This document shows positions 1-5,729 of a stretch of 5,729 bases of DNA, piece by piece. The position numbers were made by a program, and so were the translations under genes. Each line of letters opens with the position of its first letter. Position 1 is the stretch's first letter. The notes below the pieces were generated by a model. The model did no database searches and was not told the origin of the DNA. It saw only the letters and a list, made by a program, of their open reading frames with translations. Origin of the DNA: an uncultured Lachnospiraceae bacterium (GTDB taxonomy: Bacteria; Bacillota; Clostridia; Lachnospirales; Lachnospiraceae); the NCBI GenBank assembly GCA_905236925.1, contig CAJOQS010000036.1:1-5729 (forward strand), written 5' to 3'.

Positions 1-1299
1 AGTTGTAACAACAGTAAGATCGGCAAGTCTGGACGAAACCTCACCCATCTCATAGCGGCGCTCCTTGGAACGGTTTCCTCCGCATCCGAACATGCATACC
101 AGCCTGCCCGGCTTGTGCTCCCTGAGTGATTTCAGCAGGCTCTCAAGTGCCATAGCGTTATGCGCATAGTCTATCATAAGTGAGAACCTGTCGCTGATCT
201 TCAGAGGCTCCAGCCTGCCCTTGACATGAGTGTCGGTCAGCGCCTCTGCGGCCTTGTCAAGAAGTCCGTTGTATACGGAATCCACGAATCCCGCGTCGTT
301 CTTCAGTATATGGCTGCATACAGCCATGGCAGCCATCGAATTATATACATTAAAGCCTCCGGGAACCGAAAGCTCGATAACATGGGAATTGAAGTCCGTC
401 TGGGCAGTATACCTGATCCCGAGCTCTCCGCCGGTTCCGACAAGCTCCACGTCGCTGATCCTGAAGTCGCAGTCCGCGCCGTAGCCGTAGCTTTCAACCT
501 TGCTGCATACAACGGCTGCAACGGTCTCGAAATCATCGGGCTTCTTCGCGCGTCCTCTAACAACATCGTTGAAATGGGGATCGTCGCCGTTGCCGAGCGC
601 GAAGCGGCACTGTCGGAACAGCAGACTCTTGCAGTACATGTATTCTTCAAAGCTTGCGTGTTCGTTGTCTCCGATATGATCGGGCTCCAGATTGGTGAAC
701 AGCGCATAATCGTATACAATGCCCGCAACCCTGTACTGCTTCATTGCCTGTGAGCTTACTTCCATAACGAGACAGTCGCAGCCCTCATCGACCATCTGAC
801 GCAGGTACTCCTGTATCAGATAAGGATCGGGCGTTGTATTCTGAGTCGGAATGACCTTGTCCCCTATGCCTACGCCGAGCGTTCCGATGATACCGGTCTT
901 ATGCCCGCAGTTCTGCAGTATATTGCGTATCATGGAAGCTGTGGTCGATTTGCCCTTGGTTCCGGTAATCGCTATCGTTGTCAGCTTCCTGGAGGGATGG
1001 CCGAACCACGCTGAAGCCAGGATCGCCATCGCCTGACGGCTGTTCGCAACTCTGATGACGGTCGTTGCGGGAACATAGGGTATGTCATGATCGATTACGA
1101 TAACGGCGGCACCCTTCTGCGCCACCTCGCGGATCATATCGTGTGAATCGGTCTTCGCGCCCTTTATGCAGACAAAAAGAGATCCTTCAACGACTTTTCT
1201 GGTGTCGTTGAAAACTCCCTTGATATCTCTCGAAGCGATATTCTCCTTCTTGTTGACATATTCAAATTTCAGATCAGCTGACAATACCGAGAAATTCAC
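1..1299 (-). CDS. murE: MurE-type Mur ligase (UDP-MurNAc-tripeptide synthetase), 3' end beyond window
   Basis: Likely ATP-dependent cytoplasmic ligase that adds the third residue, probably meso-diaminopimelate, to UDP-MurNAc-L-Ala-D-Glu in peptidoglycan synthesis. The 433 visible residues read without a stop to the window edge; about 50-60 residues of a typical MurE are missing. Seen: N-terminal substrate domain (1-105, with FNDTRKV at 30-36), P-loop GTKGKST (113-119), TTPDP (155-159), MEVSSQA (179-185), FTNLEPDH (201-208), YMYCK with K224 at the position of the carbamylated lysine, DYAH (377-380) and FGCGGNRS (404-411). The GTG start is chosen because AGAGGAG lies 7 nt upstream and the N-terminus fits the family. 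Family departures: Gln184 where MEVSSH is usual, DYAHN instead of DYAHT, and GGNRSKERR instead of GGDRDKGKR. I recall such motifs from Lachnospiraceae proteins annotated as MurE. The amino-acid specificity motif (DNPR in DAP-adding enzymes) lies just outside the window, so the third amino acid is unproven. Mur ligase family is near certain; exact substrate is less so. Confidence 0.88.
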   Translation of the reverse strand, partial: MNFSVLSADLKFEYVNKKENIASRDIKGVFNDTRKVVEGSLFVCIKGAKTDSHDMIREVAQKGAAVIVIDHDIPYVPATTVIRVANSRQAMAILASAWFGHPSRKLTTIAITGTKGKSTTASMIRNILQNCGHKTGIIGTLGVGIGDKVIPTQNTTPDPYLIQEYLRQMVDEGCDCLVMEVSSQAMKQYRVAGIVYDYALFTNLEPDHIGDNEHASFEEYMYCKSLLFRQCRFALGNGDDPHFNDVVRGRAKKPDDFETVAAVVCSKVESYGYGADCDFRISDVELVGTGGELGIRYTAQTDFNSHVIELSVPGGFNVYNSMAAMAVCSHILKNDAGFVDSVYNGLLDKAAEALTDTHVKGRLEPLKISDRFSLMIDYAHNAMALESLLKSLREHKPGRLVCMFGCGGNRSKERRYEMGEVSSRLADLTVVTT

Positions 1300-1306
1300 G
1301 TTTGCG

Positions 1307-1313
1307 CTCCTCT
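1307..1313 (-). promoter_or_regulatory. Ribosome binding site of murE
   Basis: On the minus strand AGAGGAG is followed by a 7-nt spacer and then the GTG start codon. It decides the start, because no ATG near the N-terminus fits the family as well. The site begins immediately after the U-tract of the upstream terminator, which is unusual. Confidence 0.8.
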
Positions 1314-1348
1314 AAAAAAAGGTCCCATAGCCTTCTGGTAATGGGACC
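1314..1348 (-). terminator. Intrinsic terminator after glgA, inside the murE leader
   Basis: Read on the minus strand, a perfect 8-bp stem GGTCCCAT / ATGGGACC (1348-1341 with 1328-1321) closes a 12-nt loop in which CC and GG can pair around AGAA. Seven T residues follow at 1320-1314. This is the classic rho-independent layout. It starts 19 bases after the glgA stop codon and ends directly against the murE Shine-Dalgarno. The other strand has no T-run after the hairpin, so the terminator works in the glgA direction only. It could end glgA transcripts outright or act as an attenuator in front of murE. Confidence 0.88.
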
Positions 1349-1367
1349 GGTGCTTATATCACATTAA

Positions 1368-2804
1368 TTACAATCTTCTGTACAGATCCTCATACTGACG
1401 GGCAGAATTGTTCCAGGAGAAATCCTGCGCCATAGCCCTGTCTATAAGCTTGTTCCACTCACGTCTGCAATCAAAGAAGATATGTTTAGCGTAATTGATG
1501 GTAGCAAGCATCTCATGCGCATTATAGTTAGCAAAGCTGAATCCCGTTCCGGTATTGCCGAACTCGTCATACGGATAAACGGTATCCTTCAGACCACCGG
1601 TCTCACGAACGATCGGAATGGTCCCGTACCTGAGGCTCATGAGCTGCGAAAGTCCGCAGGGCTCAAAGAGTGAAGGCATAAGATAAGCGTCACAGCTGGC
1701 ATAGAGCTTATGCGCAAGATCGTTCGAATAGTAGATATTTGCCGATACCCTGTCGGGATACTTCCATGCGAAATGCCTGAAAAGGTTCTCGTATTTGGCC
1801 TCACCGGTGCCAACAACCACAAGCTGGGTATCCTCGGAGCAAATCTGCTCGATAACGCAGTCAACGAGATCAAGTCCCTTCTGGTCGGTCAGACGGGAAC
1901 AGATACCGATCATAAACCTGTTGTCATCCTGCGCAAGACCGAGCTCCTTCTGGAATTCGCGCTTGTTCTTGATCTTTTCCTTGCGGAAATCCATTGCTGA
2001 ATACTTTCTGGCAATGTACGGATCCGTTGCGGGATTGTACTCGTCATAATCGATACCGTTCAGGATGCCGCAGAGATTATTGGCCCTGGCGTTCATCAGT
2101 CCGTCCAGTCCCTCTCCGTAGAAGGAATTCTTGATCTCCTCGGCATAGGTCTTGCTGACGGTCGTCACATAATCGGCATAAACGATTCCGGCCTTAAGAT
2201 AATTGGCGTCGCCGTATGCCTCGATCTTGTCGGAAGTAAAATAGTACTCGGAAAGACCGGTAATATCCATGATCTGCTTCTTGTTCCAGATGCCCTGGAA
2301 CTTGAGATTATGGATGGTCATAATGGTCTTGATGCCCCAGTAGAATTCGTTGGCCTGGAATGTATCATGCAGATATACCGGCACAAGTCCGGTCTGCCAG
2401 TCGTTGCAGTGGATTATATCGGGTCTGAAGCCGATGATCGGCAGAGCCGAAAGCGCAGCCCTGCTGAAGAAAGCGAACTTCTCGACATCCTCCCATATCT
2501 GGCCGTAGGGCGCATATCCCTGGAAATAATATTCGTTATCGATAAAATAGCAGGTAACGCCCTGATATTCCATCGAAAGGATGCCTACATACTGCTGACG
2601 CCACGCAAGCTCCATGTAGAAGTGATTGACATACTTCATCTGTGATTTGAATTCATCCTTGATGCAGGCGTATTTCGGTATGATGATCCTTACGTCAAAT
2701 TCATCCCTGTTGATATATTTGGGCAGCGAACCGATAACGTCCGCCAGTCCTCCGGTCTTGATAAACGGCACGCACTCCGACGCGATAAAAAGAATATTCT
2801 TCAT
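1368..2804 (-). CDS. glgA: Glycogen synthase (ADP-glucose type, GT5)
   Basis: Transfers glucose from ADP-glucose to the growing alpha-1,4-glucan chain in cytoplasmic glycogen storage. The complete protein is 478 residues, the usual bacterial GlgA length, with two Rossmann-like GT-B halves. Seen: KTGGLADV (16-23), the N-terminal ADP-glucose-binding loop; CNDWQTGL (133-140), matching the family's HDWH-type segment; ILNGIDYDEYNP (247-258); CSRLTDQKG (302-310), which opens the C-terminal half; and LFEPCGLSQLMSLRYGTIPIVRE (379-401) with the conserved Glu381, followed by TGGLKDTV. ATG at 2804 is preferred over the in-frame GTG at 2816 because the family begins MKxLF at this point and a weak GGTG Shine-Dalgarno sits 6 nt upstream. 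No glgC, glgD or glgB lies beside it; the neighbours are recN upstream and murE downstream. It seems to have its own promoter in the recN end and its own terminator, so it is probably a single-gene transcript. Confidence 0.96.
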   Translation of the reverse strand: MKNILFIASECVPFIKTGGLADVIGSLPKYINRDEFDVRIIIPKYACIKDEFKSQMKYVNHFYMELAWRQQYVGILSMEYQGVTCYFIDNEYYFQGYAPYGQIWEDVEKFAFFSRAALSALPIIGFRPDIIHCNDWQTGLVPVYLHDTFQANEFYWGIKTIMTIHNLKFQGIWNKKQIMDITGLSEYYFTSDKIEAYGDANYLKAGIVYADYVTTVSKTYAEEIKNSFYGEGLDGLMNARANNLCGILNGIDYDEYNPATDPYIARKYSAMDFRKEKIKNKREFQKELGLAQDDNRFMIGICSRLTDQKGLDLVDCVIEQICSEDTQLVVVGTGEAKYENLFRHFAWKYPDRVSANIYYSNDLAHKLYASCDAYLMPSLFEPCGLSQLMSLRYGTIPIVRETGGLKDTVYPYDEFGNTGTGFSFANYNAHEMLATINYAKHIFFDCRREWNKLIDRAMAQDFSWNNSARQYEDLYRRL

Positions 2805-2851
2805 TTTCAACACCACGATTATACAAAATAGTTGCTGTTGCTATCTTATAT

Positions 2852-2879
2852 ATTATCTCTTTTTAGGACTGCTTGTCAA
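2852..2879 (-). promoter_or_regulatory. Likely sigma-A promoter of glgA, overlapping the recN 3' end
   Basis: On the minus strand a perfect -35 TTGACA (2879-2874) is followed by a 16-bp spacer and -10 GATAAT (2857-2852), one mismatch from consensus. Transcription would start near 2845 and give a leader of about 40 nt before the glgA ATG. The -35 is made of the Leu-Thr codons in the last residues of RecN, and the -10 overlaps the recN stop codon. The leader has only a weak Shine-Dalgarno (GGTG, 2814-2811). The assignment rests on pattern only. Confidence 0.65.
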
Positions 2880-4568
2880 ATTGCTTCTGATGTCCTTCTT
2901 GCGTGCAAGAGCGGAATTGCGAATGTCCGAAGCAGCCTTGTAAACACCCTCGGAAAGCTCTTCTCCGCCGACGATCCTCGAGAGCTCGTCAAGGCTCCCC
3001 TTTTCGTCGAGATTTTCGACTTCAACAACCGTCTTATCGCCCTCCGCACTTTTGCTTACGCGGAAATGCGAATCGGCCATCGCGGCTATCTGGGGAAGAT
3101 GTGTTATGCAGATGACCTGATGCTCCCCTGCTATCGCGCAGAGCTTATCTGCCACCTTCTGTGCGGTTATGCCGCTGATGCCCGTATCGATCTCGTCAAA
3201 GATAAGCGTTCCGATTGTCTCATGCCTCGCGAATACAGACTTGATGGCAAGCATGATCCTGCTCATCTCGCCTCCCGATGCGACCTTGGCAAGACTCTTC
3301 GGTTCCTCGCCCGGATTGAGTGAGATCATAAACTCGGCACGGTCGATGCCGTCCGGATGAAGCTCCTCTCTTCTGGTAAAGGAGATATCAAAGCTGACAC
3401 GCTTGAAGTTAAGCTCGCCCAGAGCTTCGGCGATCTGTTTTTTCAGTTCTTCGGCAGTCTTTTTCCTGAGAGTGGAAAGCTCCTCGGAATGCCTGCTGCA
3501 TTTATGTTCTGCGCAGTCTAAGCGTTTCTTCAGATCCTCCACATAACTCTCGTATTCCGAAAGCCTGCCGAGCCGTTCTTTGTTTGCCTCGCAGAAGGCG
3601 TATATTTCCTCGACCGTATTGCCGAACTTAAGCTTCAGGCGGCTGATAAGGTCAAGTCTTGCATCAACCTCTTCAAGCCTTTCCGTGCTGTCCGGCATCG
3701 AGTCAAGATAATCCTTAAGTTCCCTGTGTATATCGGTTATCCTTGAATCCAGTTCGGAAAGCTCGTCAAGATAACCGCTCAGATTCCCGTCAAGATCGCT
3801 GACCCTTGACAGAGCCTTGATCGCCGCGGAAAGCATATCACTGCAGCCGTCGTTTCTGTAAAGATAATCCGATGCGTTTCCGAGTGCCTCCTCGATCAGA
3901 CCGGAATTCGCAAGGGTCTTTCTTTCGGCCCTGAGCTTTTCCTCCTCGCCTTCCCTGAGCTCGGCACGCTCTATTTCTTCTATTTCGGAATTGAGGCGGT
4001 CGATCTCACGGGCCCTTTTGGCGGGATCGTTCTCGAGACCCTCGTATTCCTTCTTAAGAGCCGCGTACTCGGCGTATTCAACGGCAATCTCGTTTTTCAG
4101 CCTTACCGCCTCGCTGCCGAGCATCCTGTCGACAAACTCAAGATGTCGTGACTGATCGGCCAGACTCTGATGTTCGTTCTGTCCGTAGATATCGATAAGC
4201 TCGCCTGTCAGCTGCCTTGCAGCCGCGGCATTCATCGTCTCGCCGTTAATGCGGACTATGCTCTTGCCGTTGGACATGAGCTTGCGCGATATGACTATCT
4301 CATCGTCTTCGATATCGATGCCAAGCTCCCCCGCGACCGCGGCAGCCCTTTCCCCCGGAGCTGTAAAGGTCAGCTCGGCCAGCGCATAATCTGAATCGGT
4401 CCGGATCACATCCCGTGATGTCCTTGCCCCGAGTGCGAGATTGATGGCCCCCAGCAGGATTGACTTACCTGCTCCGGTCTCGCCGGTAAGGATGTTCAGG
4501 TTGTCGTCCAGCCCGATATCAGTCTCATCGATCAGGGCAAAGTTCTTAACATGTACATTTGATAACAT
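2853..4568 (-). CDS. recN: DNA repair protein RecN (SMC-like ATPase)
   Basis: Cytoplasmic SMC-like ATPase recruited to DNA double-strand breaks, where it works with RecA in recombinational repair. The complete protein is 571 residues, close to the family norm. Seen: start MLSNVHVKNFALIDE typical of RecN, Walker A GETGAGKS (29-36), a Q-loop type segment IYGQNEHQSL (127-136), charged heptad-like stretches (about 155-225 and 330-385) that would form the shortened coiled-coil arms, ABC signature SGGEMSR (431-437), Walker B TLIFDEID (454-461) and the switch segment CITHLPQIAAMAD (from about 487). All ATPase motifs look intact. ATG at 4568 is chosen over an in-frame ATG at 4628 because AGGAGG lies 4 nt upstream and homology starts here. 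The C-terminus is basic (SPKKR). In many Firmicutes recN follows argR; here it follows a GH43 gene. An extended -10 promoter flanked by an inverted repeat lies upstream; I see no Bacillus-type LexA box (GAAC-N4-GTTC) there. Confidence 0.97.
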   Translation of the reverse strand: MLSNVHVKNFALIDETDIGLDDNLNILTGETGAGKSILLGAINLALGARTSRDVIRTDSDYALAELTFTAPGERAAAVAGELGIDIEDDEIVISRKLMSNGKSIVRINGETMNAAAARQLTGELIDIYGQNEHQSLADQSRHLEFVDRMLGSEAVRLKNEIAVEYAEYAALKKEYEGLENDPAKRAREIDRLNSEIEEIERAELREGEEEKLRAERKTLANSGLIEEALGNASDYLYRNDGCSDMLSAAIKALSRVSDLDGNLSGYLDELSELDSRITDIHRELKDYLDSMPDSTERLEEVDARLDLISRLKLKFGNTVEEIYAFCEANKERLGRLSEYESYVEDLKKRLDCAEHKCSRHSEELSTLRKKTAEELKKQIAEALGELNFKRVSFDISFTRREELHPDGIDRAEFMISLNPGEEPKSLAKVASGGEMSRIMLAIKSVFARHETIGTLIFDEIDTGISGITAQKVADKLCAIAGEHQVICITHLPQIAAMADSHFRVSKSAEGDKTVVEVENLDEKGSLDELSRIVGGEELSEGVYKAASDIRNSALARKKDIRSNLTSSPKKR

Positions 4569-4572
4569 ATAT

Positions 4573-4578
4573 CCTCCT
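4573..4578 (-). promoter_or_regulatory. Ribosome binding site of recN
   Basis: A perfect AGGAGG on the minus strand is separated by 4 nt (ATAT) from the ATG at 4568. It settles the start against the in-frame ATG 20 codons upstream, which would place the predicted promoter inside the gene. Confidence 0.9.
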
Positions 4579-4585
4579 GTACTCT

Positions 4586-4615
4586 CTCCGCATAGAATTT
4601 TACCATAATGCGGAG
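4586..4615. repeat. Perfect 8-bp inverted repeat around the recN -10, candidate operator
   Basis: The arms CTCCGCAT (4586-4593) and ATGCGGAG (4608-4615) are exact inverted copies separated by 14 bp, and their centres are 22 bp apart, about two helical turns. The 14-bp centre contains the extended -10 of the recN promoter. One arm falls in the -35/-10 spacer and the other over the expected transcription start. No T-run follows on either strand, so it does not look like an intrinsic terminator. A transcript started at the recN promoter would lack the first arm, which favours a DNA-level protein site over an RNA hairpin. The binding factor is unknown. Confidence 0.6.
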
Positions 4616-4625
4616 GGGCAGACAA
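4597..4625 (-). promoter_or_regulatory. Likely extended -10 promoter of recN
   Basis: On the minus strand -35 TTGTCT (4625-4620; 4 of 6 consensus matches) is followed by a 17-bp spacer that ends in the extended element TGG and then -10 TAAAAT (4602-4597; one mismatch). The start would lie near 4590, about 20 nt before the recN ATG, leaving room for the AGGAGG site. The assignment rests on pattern only. Confidence 0.62.
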
Positions 4626-4637
4626 CAAGGATTTATA

Positions 4638-5729
4638 TCAGCGGATAAATACGATCCTGTTGATGCTGCAGAGATTGCGGTTATCAAAATTTCCCTTTAT
4701 CCAGCTTGTACGTCCGTGTCTGATCACAAGGAAAACGGCATGGGTGCCGGTGATCGGTTTAAGCCTTATCCTGGTGACACCGTCCGCCTGCAGGATCCTG
4801 CCGCAGCCGATCTCCTCGCCGTCCTCAGAATCAAGATGAACATGGATCTCGCCGGTCTGTCCGACGCCGAAGGTTTCAACGCATAAAGAAACCGTACTGT
4901 CCGAATCATAGGTTCCGAAATCAAAATACCTGAAGCCTATGACCGCTCCGTCACAGATGTTGACTATAGGACGGTTGAAGATATCCCGCTCAGTTATGAA
5001 GCAGCCGCCCTTTAACACGCAAGCCTTATCCGCCTCGGTCACACGGAACGGATTAAGAGCCTCTTCGAAGCCCAGAGACGTCATCTCAGCCGTAGTAAAG
5101 CTGCCGTCAGGGTTCATTTCAAGTCTTTCGACGCATCCCCTGCGCGACATAATGGTGTTATTCGTCATCCGGTGATAGAAAATATACCACTGACTGCCCA
5201 CTTTGCAGACAGAGCCGTGGTCATTCCCGTCGGGGTAGTCGATACCGTTGTCGACAAAATAGCCCCTGTACTCAAAAGGCCCGCAGGGAGAATCCGATGT
5301 CGCGTATGCCAGCCTCGAACAGTGTCTCGGCGAATAAATCAGATAGTACGTACCTTTTATCTTCCTCGGCGAGCATGCCTCAAAGAACTCATGAGGCGCG
5401 CCTTTTTTCAGGATATCCTTGCGGTAGCTCCCCGGAATGACAGTATGCATATCCGAAGGATCGAGCTCAAACATGTAAGAATGCAGATAACCGCAGTAAA
5501 CATAGACCCTTCCGTCGTCATCCACAAGAACACCCGGATCTATCATGATCGGAAATTCAAGATCTCGTACCGCTATCTCGTAATTGGTTCCCTTCTCCTC
5601 GGGCTCGCCGTTAGCGTCGGTGCGGGTATCCGTGGAATCCGGATCATCGACATATTTTTCGGGATGTGCCTTAAGCTCCTCAAGAGCCGCAGAAGCGTCG
5701 TATTTCCCGATGGTCTTAAAGGGTCCCTC
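4638..5729 (-). CDS. Glycoside hydrolase family 43 protein with C-terminal CBM6-like domain, 5' end beyond window
   Basis: Probable arabinofuranosidase/xylosidase-type enzyme acting on hemicellulose side chains or oligosaccharides. The frame is open from the window edge to TGA, so 363 residues are visible and the N-terminus, with the first propeller blade and the expected catalytic base Asp, is missing. Seen: GPF near the edge, then IDPGVLVDDDGRVYVYCG (63-80) with Asp64 as the likely pKa-modulating Asp; FFEACSPRKIKGTYYLIYS (from 115) with Glu117 as the likely general acid; and NDHGS with YHR (His186, Arg187), typical of the GH43 five-bladed propeller. Residues from about 241 to the end look like a CBM6-type beta-sandwich (CDGAVIGFRYFDFG onward). 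A charged stretch at about 8-55 separates GPF from IDPGV and looks like an insertion. Any signal peptide would be outside the window, so location is unknown, and substrate cannot be read from this fragment. No terminator separates it from recN, 69 bases downstream. Confidence 0.88.
   Translation of the reverse strand, partial: EGPFKTIGKYDASAALEELKAHPEKYVDDPDSTDTRTDANGEPEEKGTNYEIAVRDLEFPIMIDPGVLVDDDGRVYVYCGYLHSYMFELDPSDMHTVIPGSYRKDILKKGAPHEFFEACSPRKIKGTYYLIYSPRHCSRLAYATSDSPCGPFEYRGYFVDNGIDYPDGNDHGSVCKVGSQWYIFYHRMTNNTIMSRRGCVERLEMNPDGSFTTAEMTSLGFEEALNPFRVTEADKACVLKGGCFITERDIFNRPIVNICDGAVIGFRYFDFGTYDSDSTVSLCVETFGVGQTGEIHVHLDSEDGEEIGCGRILQADGVTRIRLKPITGTHAVFLVIRHGRTSWIKGNFDNRNLCSINRIVFIR

Noticed and set aside
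226..753. Open reading frame of 175 codons on the plus strand, with other plus- and minus-frame readings in the same region
   Set aside because: It lies antisense to the Mur ligase coding sequence, has no recognisable domain and no good ribosome binding site. The minus-strand Mur ligase frame explains this region with clear family motifs.
2805..2816. GTG at 2816 as glgA start, adding four residues
   Set aside because: There is no Shine-Dalgarno before it, and GlgA proteins begin at the MKN segment. GGTG upstream of the ATG at 2804 fits better.
2818..2823. Perfect TATAAT on the minus strand just before glgA as the main promoter
   Set aside because: No usable -35 lies about 17 bp upstream, and a start from it would leave a leader of roughly 7 nt without the GGTG site. 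The TTGACA/GATAAT pair further upstream is better.
2826..2847. Short repeated CAAC pattern with ATAG/CTAT ends in the glgA leader as a regulatory hairpin
   Set aside because: Only four base pairs can form, with no further support, so it is probably chance.
2832..3323. Plus-strand open frame of 163 codons over the recN 3' region, and similar shorter plus-strand frames over glgA and GH43
   Set aside because: These are antisense shadows of strongly conserved minus-strand genes. Their sequences show no family signature and their starts lack Shine-Dalgarno sites.
4586..4615. Inverted repeat upstream of recN as a terminator for the GH43 gene
   Set aside because: No run of T follows the stem on either strand, and the 14-base loop is AT-rich and contains a good extended -10.
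4569..4628. Longer RecN reading with 20 extra N-terminal residues from an ATG at 4628
   Set aside because: The extension has no homology to RecN, and a perfect AGGAGG sits before the ATG at 4568. The longer start would put the promoter and inverted repeat inside the gene.

Overview
The window holds four genes, all on the minus strand and tightly packed, in transcription order: a GH43-type glycoside hydrolase with a C-terminal CBM6-like domain (5' end cut by the window edge), recN (DNA repair), glgA (glycogen synthase) and a murE-type Mur ligase (3' end cut by the window edge). Intergenic gaps are only about 50 to 70 bases. The moderate GC content, strong AGGAGG-type ribosome binding sites, vegetative-type promoters and the protein sequences point to a Firmicute of class Clostridia. 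My best guess is a Lachnospiraceae-like gut or rumen fibre degrader. That placement rests on remembered family flavour and was not computed.

Layout. Positions 1-1299 encode the Mur ligase, which starts at GTG with a good Shine-Dalgarno. Positions 1300-1367 hold an intrinsic terminator for glgA whose U-tract directly abuts the Mur ligase Shine-Dalgarno. Positions 1368-2804 encode glgA. Positions 2805-2852 are the glgA leader, and its likely promoter (TTGACA, 16 bp, GATAAT) overlaps the last codons of recN. Positions 2853-4568 encode recN. Positions 4569-4637 hold the recN ribosome binding site and an extended -10 promoter bracketed by a perfect 8-bp inverted repeat. Positions 4638-5729 encode the GH43 protein.

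The genes do not form one obvious pathway: polysaccharide breakdown, DNA double-strand break repair, storage glycogen synthesis and peptidoglycan precursor synthesis. The separate promoters I see before recN and glgA, and the terminator after glgA, suggest neighbouring single-gene units more than one functional operon. I see no RNA gene, mobile element, CRISPR array or toxin/defence system, and I do not think the window contains a new multi-gene system. The points most worth a second look are the inverted repeat around the recN -10, the terminator in the murE leader, the divergent active-site motifs of the Mur ligase, and an acidic insertion in the GH43 propeller.
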